Assembly (NCBI RefSeq): GCF_031877795.1
Contig: NC_133935.1
Span: 87,302,748 to 87,366,747 of the forward strand
Source: Strix aluco
Taxonomy: Eukaryota > Chordata > Aves > Strigiformes > Strigidae
DNA length: 64,000 nt
Direction: 5' to 3'
The notes under the pieces were generated by a model that ran no database searches, was not told the DNA's origin, and saw only the letters and a program-made list of their open reading frames with translations. The position numbers were made by a program, and so were the translations under genes. Each line of letters begins with the position of its first letter. Position 1 is the stretch's first letter. Below are positions 1 through 11,500 of the stretch, in pieces.

Positions 1-2514
1 GTGACACAGCACCTCAGATGTGTCCCCATATGTCACCATGTACACCTCTTAGAAGCTGGCACCTGAGGTCTCCCATGTTGAGATGGCTGCAAAGTCTCCT
101 GTCTTTCTGTGGGATCTTGGTCAACTTCATCTCTTCGTGCATTTATCACTGGAGATTATTTTTTCCCCTTTCCTCCTTTCTTTTCCTATCTGCAGCGTAA
201 GGTGTGAGTGACCTCTCAGTGAAGAAATGAAGGCTGATAATTTCAAGTTAGCAGGGCATCAAGTGCACCCCTCCTGTTGCTAATTATCTGGGGAGCAGGA
301 TGATAAGGTTTCGGAAGAAGCTGGTGGCTTTCAGACCCCATTTGTGGGCCATACTTAATAAGTGTTTTTGCATGCAAGACATGCTGGGCACCTTTTGAAA
401 TGTAACAAAAAGACTTGGAAATGAGACATGCTAATACTGTTTATGAGCAGGAACATGCTGCCCCCTGATTCTATGGTAATGAAGAGTGTCTTGCTGCTGC
501 CAACACAATGCGGAGGGAGATGCTAGAGATTAATGCTAATCACCCACCCTTAGACAGCATCCATTAAGTAACAAGAACTTTTCAAGTGAAAGAGGGCTAA
601 AAATGAAAATACCCTTCTCAGTTGTGCTGGTAGGACTGGCTGAGTTTCAGGCTTGGACAAGAGACTACATAAATTAACATGAAAGAACCGAGAACAAAAG
701 AAAAGCTGGAGTTGGGAAACTACCTGAAAGATCAACTGTTATCCACAAGTTGTCTGAGGGATAGCCCTGTTTTAACTCCTGCCAGCCTGCGGGTCTGGCA
801 GATCTTTGGGGTGTGATGTTTCACCCTTGAGTGATGTATCCCTATATAAGTATGTGTAAGGATTTAATCCTCGTGTGTTTGTATACATATATATATGTGT
901 ATGTATGTAGAGACTGTGTGTACACACACACATACGGCTTGTAAAATACTTGAGTTTTCTGCTAAATGAGAATTAGATTGTGCTGCTCCTTTGAAAACAA
1001 GGAAAGGAGGTAGATACTCTGGCAGGATTTTCTTCTTTAATCTGTTTTGCCCTGATGAATTATTTCCACCATATAAGCCAAACTCCAATCACCAGTGATT
1101 ATCCTTCACCAAGTGAGAAGCACATACAATAGCATAGAGAATTTACCTGATGTGTAGCTGCAGCTGACAGTTCAGGACTGTGCTGATAAAGATACACTGG
1201 TGAAAATTGCTTTGACTTTTAAGGATAGAAGTTGGAACAATTTAGACCCAATTTTGTATGAAAGTCTGAATGAGTCTGGACCTCATTAGATCAGCTCTCC
1301 TGGATCTCAAAGGTCTCCCCGTCTCAGAGGCCCTTGCAGGACTTCTGACTTGGGTAGTACAAAGGTGTCTATGTAGGCTTTACTGATTCTTAACCTGGTT
1401 TTCCCCCACAGAGAGAAGAGCATCACATGTTGGGAGAGTCTATATCCTGCTCTTTGGAGCCACAAAAAAAAAGCAACCCAACACTGGGTTTTAAGTCTTA
1501 GGGAAGAAGTTATTAAGGAAGGGAAAAGGCAGGCGGTGCAGCAAGGTTCACATTGCACTGATGGTCAAACTGAACATCTGTATTGTGTCCTGAGATCAAA
1601 TAAAGGCTTGACCTAGAGCAATCTGCTCTGTGGCACAAGGACACAGAGGATGCCCTGGGCCTCCAGCATTGTTCAGCACCCTATAGCTACCACCCAGTGC
1701 TTCACCACTGACAGGGTGATTATAGGAAGGACTGCCCTCAAGGCTTCTCCTAAAGGGGTGCAGGTGTAGAAAGACCCTTCCAGAACAGTAAAAAATGGAC
1801 TAGATCCAGCTTCAGACTATAGCAGCAACATTATTCTTCTTTCCCTTGCTCCCCAGGCTGTACCTTGCAATGGAAAATATATCAAAAGAATCACAGAAGG
1901 GAGGAAGGAGATAAAAGTACAAGATCCCCTCATGTATGTTTAAAAAGGCTGGAAGTTTTTATATTAGCAGTTACGAGCACTGCATGCTCAGAAAGCCGTG
2001 TATGAGATGATGAATGGCTTTCGTTTGGACGCTGATTAAAGAGAGACTGTGAGATGCCACTTTCTACACCCACACTGCTACTTGCCTTTTTCCTAAATTA
2101 AAAGAGAAAGTCCCTGGGTCTGAACTGCAGCAGTGAGGCCACCCTCATTTCTAATGTGGGAGGGTATTATCTCCATCTGCAAGTCCTTCTCCTCCCGCTG
2201 AGACTCTGTTTCTTAAATTAGTGCTGGGACAGACAGTGTCAGAGAGAGAAAACTCCCTTCTGCTTCTGCAGCATCCATCCTTTCTGCAGGGAGGGACTAT
2301 AGGAAATGCCTCATGGTTGCCCAGGGCAGAGGGGGCAACGCCCAGGGCATCATATCTGATCTGCCTGGGGAGCTTCTGAGATCGAGAGGACTCTGAGTAT
2401 CTTCTCCTACTGAAGCCCAGGTTGGGCTTTAGGGAGAAAATCCCAGCTGGTGCTGTGGGATATCTCTGGAGGGTGCCCAGGCACTGATAACTGAGCTCTC
2501 CTCTTCCTCTCTAG
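1..2514. other. Presumed collagen intron, no exon seen
   Basis: No Gly-X-Y coding run with splice sites was found on either strand. A mixed TA/TG/CA microsatellite lies at 873-934. The rest looks like ordinary intron sequence with only short chance ORFs. Confidence 0.6.
873..934. repeat. TG/TA/CA mixed dinucleotide microsatellite
   Basis: Alternating purine-pyrimidine sequence changes from TG to TA to TG and then, after a short gap, to CA. It lies in a presumed intron. Confidence 0.75.
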
Positions 2515-2592
2515 GGTCCACGAGGGAAAAGAGGGAGAACTCAGCTCTGCCTCAGGGGACCCCCGGGCATGGACGGACAAAAAGGAGAAATG
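2515..2592 (+). CDS. Collagen exon, Gly-X-Y with a cysteine-bearing interruption
   Basis: The exon has 78 bases (26 codons), phase 0 at both ends, a CTCTCTAG acceptor and a GTCAGT donor. It reads GPR GKR GRT, then an interruption containing QLC, then GPP GMD GQK GEM. The cysteine inside the interruption is unusual for a triple helix; in type VII collagen a helix cysteine pairs with NC2 cysteines of a partner molecule. No other Gly-X-Y exon was seen upstream in the window. Confidence 0.72.
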
Positions 2593-5500
2593 GTCAGTAT
2601 GGGGTTGAGCTGGTCTCACTTCCCAGTGAAGTTCCTCACCGCTCTGCAGCAGCGCAGAGCTCTGCATTGGGGCTGGGGGTTGCATTTCTCAGCTCTCCAC
2701 ATTTTGCAACAACAAAAGCACAGAGAGCATTTTACTCCCAAGTGCCTACACTTCTGCCTGAAGGTTTCTCCAGCTGGGACAACTGCTGTGAGGCCTGTGG
2801 GCTGCCAGGTTTTTTATGTAAGACTTCTTTGGAAAATGTCATATTTTGGGCCAGCACGTCCTCAACTGTGCTTGCCGTGGCAGAGCAGGAGTAAAGCAAT
2901 ACTCAGAGCAGTACTTCAGTACAGAGGGACAAAGCTCAGCTTCTTCAGAGAATACAAACAAGAGCTCCATCTCAAGATCACAACCTGCAACCAACCCATG
3001 TTCCGGGTCAGTCCCTACACACTGCAGGTCCTGCCAACACTGACTCGTGGGCTTTTTGCATCAGGAGGTGGCATTGCATTAGCTCCATGTGTTAGTGGAG
3101 GGTAATGCGATTTCTCCTCACGCTCCAGCCCCTGTAAGTGAGCATGGATTGAGAAAAATGACCATTGCAGCTTTAATTTAGATCATTCTTCCTGTGCTCT
3201 TTTTCCTTTAATAGTTTAAAGTATTTTTAATCAACAGATCCAGTTTTCACCAGTTCTGAGTAGAAAATTTCTCAAGGTATTTTCTCCTAGGAAGCAGAAA
3301 GCCCTCTTTGCTTCATCTTTTCAGCACTGGGATCGCAATCCCAGTTGCAATCTTCGGCCTGGTCTGGTTCCCAGAGGTTCTCTGGAGGCCAGATCCTCTC
3401 CACACCTCCACCTCAGCCTTTGTGGTCCCTTACAAATTGCAAAGAAACCCAACTTGAACTGTAGCTGTTAACATCCTTATTGTTTGGATAAAGCAGAGCT
3501 CCCAAAATATATGGGAGCCGGCATCCAGCTCTCTGAGACACACTTTTGTTTGTGCTTTCTTGCATGTGGATGAGTCTGTTCCTCTCTCCTCAATGAGCTA
3601 CTCACAGATATCCCTAAAATTTATAGGAAAACATTTCTCCCCATCTCCCTTCCTAGCCTATCCTTTCCTCTCTAAAGTGCACTTATTCTTGGAGCATTTA
3701 ATGGTCAATCTACTGAGTTTTGTAATGACTTAAGCATTTTTAACAGGGTGAAAATGGTCCGGCTGGCCAGAAGGGAGAAAAGGGAGATCCTGGGCTTTCT
3801 GTGAGTACTTTAGACCAAGATCACATCCTATTACACAAGCCTGAATAGAGAAAATAGGGCAAACTGCCCCTGAGAGGTGTAGGGGAGGAGGGAAATGCTG
3901 AGAAACAGATTCATTCAGAGAATATCTGGGAAATGACAGTGTTGGCCATTACCCAGACACATCAGACATGCACAGGCTGGGGTGGGAGCAGTGCTGGGTT
4001 GTAGGATGCCAAGCCCAAACAACGACCCAGAGCCCGAGGCACATTTCCCTTCTCCCATCTTCCCCATGGTTCTTCAAACTCCTGCTTGGCAGATAGGATC
4101 AGTACCAATGCCCCAGGGCTGATCAAATACAAAGAAATAGCAGGAGAGAGAAATGTGCCCCATTTTCAAAGCAATTAGAGAGCTGGCATTACTGCAAAAG
4201 CTGCTGCTCTGGGTTTATAAATCCTGAAGAAGAAAGAGTGGTTGCAGCTCCCCTAACATTAGGGTCACCATCCTGTTGCATGAACAAATGTGTTTTGTGC
4301 CACTTTACTGATACGATCCAGTACTTTCATCCTTCCAGTGTGTGGAGGCCAGGCAGGATTAGTTTTAACATGGGTGTTATGGGCAAGGGCGCCCTATGCA
4401 TGGGCTGCTGAAGAGCCCAGCTCCCTATGTAGAAAGTGCCCCCAAATTTGTCATCCCTACAAAGGATAAGAGGTGGTGGCCACATGAAATGCAGTAGGAC
4501 ACCAACCATCACACGTGGAAGATGCTCAACTGAAACAGTGGCAGTTGGCTGGCCCAAGGGTGAAGGATAGACTCAAAATGCATGAGACCAGATGTCTCAT
4601 TCTGTGGGGAACAGCGTTACCTCGTAAAGAGGCAGAGAAGAACAAAATAAGGTGCAGCTATCTCTCATCTAAATCTAGTGCTACAGCCCATTTCCGTGGG
4701 TCAAGCCTGCAGTATAATAGCCCCTTTTTATGGATGCAGGTGGCTTGATGAAGCTTCTCAGAAGTAAGGGACATCTGAGAGGCCATGGCTTCAGGGACAG
4801 TGCCAAAAGGGTGGGGAGACTCATTGAAAAGCTAGCCTGGGGTTGAGGTATGCCATGGTCCTAATGTTGGGCTCCTCGTGGCAAGAGGAGCTGGCTACAG
4901 GATGGCCATGAATTTGCAAAGGGAATCATTTCCCTGATGAGCCACAAAGCTTGAACTGAGGTCCCTGTGATACCAAAAGTACATCTCTGATCTTGGCCAT
5001 ACCCAAGCTGAGGTGGTTTCACCAGAGGCTACCTCCCATGGGGCAAGAAGAGTTGGGATGGGGCACAGAGTGGGGAGAGATGGTGGTGGGGTAGAAAATC
5101 ACCACTAACCTCTGGTTTTCCCCCATGGCACAGGAGGAAGAGGTGAAGGAGGTGGTCAGGACCGAAATGAGAGGCAGATGCGGTAAGCCAGCTGGCGAGC
5201 CACGCTCGGGGCCACCGCTCTGACACCTGCCAGCAAATAAATTGGAGCAATTTGAGTGCCGGCACATGCTGGCTTGGCAGAGCAAATATCACCCCTAATA
5301 TCAAATATTAGCAGCAAGTGGAGACATGTCACCTCTCCATGCTCAGAGACGAGTGTGGGCTTCTGGGCCACGAGGTCTCTGTCATAGTCCTGACCTCCTA
5401 CTCAAACTCTTAATTTTTTCCCTTTAAACCCTCTCTCTTCCCATTTCTTCCCCTGTGGTTTTGTCAGCAAAGCTTACCACCCCAGTCATCTCTATTTCCC

Positions 5501-8500
5501 CACTCATTGGTGAAAGATGCTGGGTCATGGGGGAAAGTTTGGAGCTGCATTTTGCCTAATAACAACCTTTTAATTCCTGTCTACTTTGCGGCACTTCTTG
5601 ACACACAGACCTCTCCTCTCCAGCAGTGAATAACTGCCAACCAGCACCACAACAGTAACAAAAAATACCACATTTGGGGATGTTTTTACCCCAGAATCCT
5701 GACATTGCAAGGGTGTCAGGCTTTTGGGATCTTGCTTTCCTTGCCCTGTCCAGCTACATGAGGGCAAGAAGAGAGCTGCCCCACTCCTGCCCCACTCCCT
5801 GGGGCCTGCCTATGGCCAAGGAGGGTTGGGGTTCACCACCACTTGTGAAGATGCTTCAGCCATTAAGCTGGAGTCACACTCACGCCTAAAGATGTTAGGG
5901 GTCATTTGAATGCTTTGAAGAGGGGGAAAAAAGGATGAAAAATAGTCCATGAAAGCATGTGCTGCCTGTAAAAATAATGATTTTGTGGAAAAATCTTATT
6001 TACATAGAGAAAAAAGAAGTAGCAGACAAACTATGCCCTGTCTTATGTTTGCAGATTGTGGAGGTGAGTTGAGAAGGATGCTCATGGAAAGGGGTAAGGC
6101 TGCTAATATCAACACAGAAATACATGTGAATTCATGCAGTAGAGTAAAGGATGTTCTCCTTGCCCCAAAACATCCCGAAACTGCAAGTGAAAAGATATTA
6201 AGAATAAGTGGTTTCTTCTGTGATTCAGTGCAGCAAATGACCCTGGATCACTTACTGCTTTTAGACCCTGGCTCTGGCAGGGGGTGTTTCTTGAGAGGAA
6301 TTTGAGAAAACAGAGTTGAGAGGGACACCAAGAGGTCCCCTGGTTCCACCCTCTGCTGCAAGACAGGATCAAAGCTATTTCTGACACCCAGCTTTAAAGT
6401 TGCACCGATGGGAACACCCCTCCCTTCCCACGGAAAAGATCCTGTTGCTCCACCATCCCAAACTGTCAACGTTATAAGCTCCAGTGAGGTGCCTACAGTG
6501 CAGGTGTCTACTCATCATTTAAGCTCCTGTTGTGGAGATCTAATCCATACGGTCTACAGAGTGAAGGGCCAATCTGCCAACCCCAAGGCAGACCTTCATG
6601 TTCAGTCAGGGGCTCATCCTCTTCCTCAGTGCTTCAGGGAAGACTTGGTTCCTCCATGTCTTTGCCTACATGTGCGCAAGTGATTCAGGGTCTAGTTTTT
6701 CCACAGAAGATACTGAACCAAGTTCTGGATCTCAGCTGGCCATAGTAGGTTTTGAAGACACTCAGCTCACATGAAGGCACCTAGAGGAAAGTTTCCAACT
6801 CTGGATCTGATACTTATCCCTGGATGTTGATCTAGTTGCCCATATATAAGTCAGATTACTTATCCTGCTGGATCCTCTCTATGGGCACAGCTGTCTCATA
6901 GGTCTGTGTTGTATCTGTCAACCCAGCTTTGATGACTCAGTTGCCCTGGGACTTCTCATCTAACCTGAATGTTTCCTACTACATTTCAAGGCCATCATCA
7001 GACCTGGAACGGGTCCCTCACCACAGCTTGTTTTTAATGTTTTAAACAGGAATAGACAAAGGAGGAACTTCAGAGCAGCAATTTGACTCTAAATGGCAGT
7101 GAACTCATGTTCTCCAGGAATGGATTTGCTTTAATTTTTCCTTCATAACTGTTATATTTTTGGGGTTGTTTTTTTTTTTTAGCTTTCATAACAGACTGTT
7201 TCATAGTGTACGAAAGCGGAGCATTTTACAAAGCAAGGACTTTCTCAATAGAGAGTTGGGTCAAGAAGCAGCATCCTTGCCCTGGATGTAAGAAGCCAGT
7301 ACTGTTGTAGGTGCCTGGAGTAGCCGAGAACTCTATTGGTGTGGGATATTCCCAATTATGCTAGACATGAGATAGTCCTTTCTGAGCTCTGTTTCCCCTC
7401 CTGTTCTGTGTTTAGAAAGCAGATCTATCAGAGTAGAGATCATCTCTCCCTGATGTCTATTCATGGTCCCATACCTGGTATCCGGCCCTTGCCCCAGCCT
7501 CCATTTGCTTCTGTAATGTAAATAAATCAGAGCAAATGAATCCTGCACCATGAATGCTCTTGGACAGCAGCCTCCATGTTCCTGCAAAGGACAACCCTCG
7601 CTGAAGTGTTTTGCCTTCATGACTCAGGTGTTATCCAAGGGCCCTGCCTGTTATCTGGCTGGTCAATCCTTCAGCCAGGAGCATGTTGTCCTTTCCATTC
7701 CTCATGCTCAGAGAATCATTTAGATAAAAAGTAAGTTACCAAAGGAAAGCAAAGCCAGATCAAAACTACAGTGGACACACCACAGAGCATTAACCTGGGA
7801 CAGATTCAGTCTGCTGGTCCACATTGCTTCAAAACAGGTTTCTGGGTTAACTTTGCACTGCCACGCTCCACTAGATCTACTGTCTTCTACCTGCAAACTC
7901 TGTACATCCACCATAAAACTAGAATTCCTAAAATATCTGCTCTGCTAATGTATGGAGGATGATGGAGCCACAGCCTCACACACATCCAGACATACAGCTG
8001 GACACGCATAACTCAGCTAACTCCTTTTGTGGATTCCCAGCCTTTTAGTAAACAAGTCTTACCTGAGAAGACAGGCAGTGCTCAGCACTTCAGGGGACCT
8101 ATCTCATGGAGATGCTGATCCAGCAGCATTTAATTATCCGTGTAGTTTTGATTACAGCTCCATCCCAACTGACAGTGGGAACATGTCCATGCAGTCATGG
8201 AGGTCCCAAGGAAGCCTAGCACACTTCTTGGGACCCACTTCCTCAAAACCAGCTTTTACTCTGAATAAGTTTAGTGTATCCCCTGCTCCCTTCCTTGAAA
8301 AGACAGTAGACAGTACAATCTCTCCTTAATTGCTTGCCCTTCTCTAGAGTGTATGTGATTTGGAAATAGGTTTCCTACCTTGACCATGTACCCCAGTGGT
8401 CTGTACACTTTGGCCCTTGAAACATTGTGTTGTGACTTATCTCCCACACTGTGTTGTGCAGTGGCACTAATTTTGTTGAGCTGCAACCATTTATCGAAGC

Positions 8501-11500
8501 ATGGTGGCTTTCAAACTGTGGCACCAGATTTCATCCTCACTGACCCACTGATTAAATTCACAGGTCTGGAGGCAGCTGAAATCAACAGGCAGCTCCAAGG
8601 GTATTTTCAGCCTCAGGAATACACCAGAAGGGATGGTGAAAGGGAGGAAGAAATGCTTAACAAAACTCAGAGCATGACCACATTGGTGACTTCGGTGAAA
8701 CCCTTCGTGGAGACACTTTCACTTATTGCAGGTAAGTGCAGCTGCGTGGTTGCATGCTTTCCATCTTTCTAACTTTGGCAGCCACTCCGTGAACCCAGTG
8801 CTGCTGAATCCTCTTCCCTGGGACAGGGCAGAAATAAGGCAGTGATGGGATTTCCAAAAAGGGTTCCCATGCTGCGATGCCCCTGTGCTGAAAAGGTCTG
8901 GCCTGTGGCTCGGAGACAAGGTGAGCTGATGCCCCTGGAAGGGGCAGTGGGTGAGGAAAAAGCCAAATATGTGTGGCTTCTGTGATGATCACCACCTTCA
9001 AAAGGATGTGTTTTGAAAGGCTAGAAGGAGGCAGCATTTTTCAGGCTGATTTTGTCCCCGTCTCCCCACCATGTCCTTTGAAACTTCTAGTAAAACTTCC
9101 TACCAGCCAGAAATTGCATCTCTGAGACCAAACACTTGAGCTATTACAGACTATTTCTGCCCAGGGCCTCATAAACCCTTTAATGGGTGAAACTACTGAT
9201 TACAGCTAATGGGAAAAAAAAGGGCTCTATTTCTGTCCTTTTGTGTTGCCCAAGAGAAAGGGGAAGAGAGAAGGGCCAAGGTCCTGCCCTGAAAACACAT
9301 GTAATACCAACCTGCCAGTACACGAACACCAGTGAGTTTGTGACATCTCCTCACACTGCATCTACCTCTACACCAGGCAACTGGACAGGGCAAAAGCATG
9401 ATCCAAGACTGGCCATGCTTTTAGGTGTTATCAAGCTCACAGTAGGATCTTGAGCAGCGCTAGGCAGCCAAGATGCAACCATCATTTTTGGGGATGAAGG
9501 CTGATCAGCCATAGGGAGGTGAACTATGTCCTGCTGCTTTCCCATGGGCTGGAGGGAGGTTCATGAGCCACTCTGTAGGCACAGCCAATGGGGTGGTTCC
9601 CCAGGAGGCTCCCAGATCACTTTGGGATGCATTGGGACACAGTGTCCTGGTGGAAAAGCCCAGGAGATGAGCCCAATGGATACAGGGAAATCCATTAATT
9701 CCTGGCTGAGAATGGCCATCTTTCCAGGGAGAGGACAGGATGGGGCAGTTTTAGCTGCATTTCAGATCATCTACCCTTTCTTCTGACCGTGAACCACTGT
9801 AGTGAACATTACAGTGAGGAGAAATGCTTGGCCCAGCTTCATGCAGACCTGATGAGCAATACGGTCCCTTTGGCACGGAAGAGCTACCAGTCGGATATCC
9901 TTCTCCTGTCCCCATGGAATAATGGCTCATGGGTGGCTTTTCCAGGTTCTATGGGCCTGCCCGTCCCCTGAGATGCTGATGGAGGCAACAAGTAGCCTTT
10001 GACATGACTGGCTTCAGGAGTTTCCTGGTAGCTCTGCCCTAAATTTTAGCAGCAACCTGAAAATGACCTTCATCCAGAAGGATCCATATAAGCTGCCCTC
10101 CTCCAGCTCCATCACATCTTCAAATCCATGCCACAGCCACCCATGGACCCTCTGACCTCCTCATCAGGGCTTGGCTTTGAATCCTGATTTATAGGAGACA
10201 GAAAGTGAAAACATGATGCAGAAGGGCTGGGGGGGGTGGGATTATGGGCTTGCTTGTGGAGGGCTTTCTGCACTTCGTGCTCAAAGTCCAAACACACTGC
10301 AAGACAGGGCAGGACTCAAAAGGAGGGAGGGTTCAGACTCATTTCTTGCAATTCAGCAAGTCAGAAATTAAGATGTGGCTGCTCAGATTTTGTCACCAGG
10401 AGGAGGAGGGTAGGGTAGCATGGATGGAGCTGCCATTGACACAGGCAGGGGGACGGCATCAGTTCTTCATCTCAGAAAAAGGTACTTACAGAGCCAGATG
10501 CATCTCAGCAGGAGGGAGCCATCTAAAATGCAACATCCCGTGACCCTAAAACAGTCCTGCACAAATTCTTGTCCCCCAGCATGTATGGGGAAAAGCTTTC
10601 TGCAGACTGGCCATGCAGCAGCTGAGTGGCCAGTCAGCACAAAAGCTGGCCAGTCAACTCACCAGTTGACCCAGCACATGGGTTGGCCAACAGTCCTTCT
10701 TCTCTATAAATAATTTTTAAAAAATAATTACACCGCACTTCCATACTGAGCAAGACACCTCAATGTTCCATACTTTTATACTCCAAACCAGGTCTTAGCC
10801 CATACAAGCTATTAACCTATAGTTTATATGTGTTGACCTTTATTACCCATGATAGCCCTTTCCCAGAGCTTTGGGAAGAGTTCTAAGTCAAATCCATTGA
10901 CCATGATCTCCATTTTTCCCCCGTGTAATCTGCTAAGGACCGTACAAATCTCCCAAATCCAGCTAAGCCTAGAACCAGGCCCCAACCATCACTGCCTTCC
11001 TCTGCCCACCCCCAAGCACTCTGCTGATGTCTGTGTTGTACGTCGAAGACATCATCCATCTGGGTTTAAACTCACTTTATATTAAGGCAACATTTGGGAT
11101 CGGGGCAGTTTCAGATCGATGGGGCGTACCACATGTTATTGAATCACAGCTGCAGCCGTCTCCAGCCAACAATCCCATTAAAGCCCAGGTCTGAGGCAGG
11201 AGGGCTCATAAATCGCTCTGCTAAGTGATGAGTGCAGATAGGCGCTCTAAATGTTAACAGGATTCTGCAATCGGAGGGTTATTACTGCCAGATTACAATC
11301 GCTCCTGGCTCTTCAACGCTCACAGATTTACAAAACTCCGGCCTGACATTTATCTCCTGCAAACAACCACAAATACTTCCATTTTCTCTGACTAACACCC
11401 AACCTTTCCAACTGAGTTGTTTAACACCATTAAGAATTTTATTGCCGCCAGTTTCTCCCTCCCCTTGCTCTGTGACATTTATTAAGAGAACTTGTTAGCC

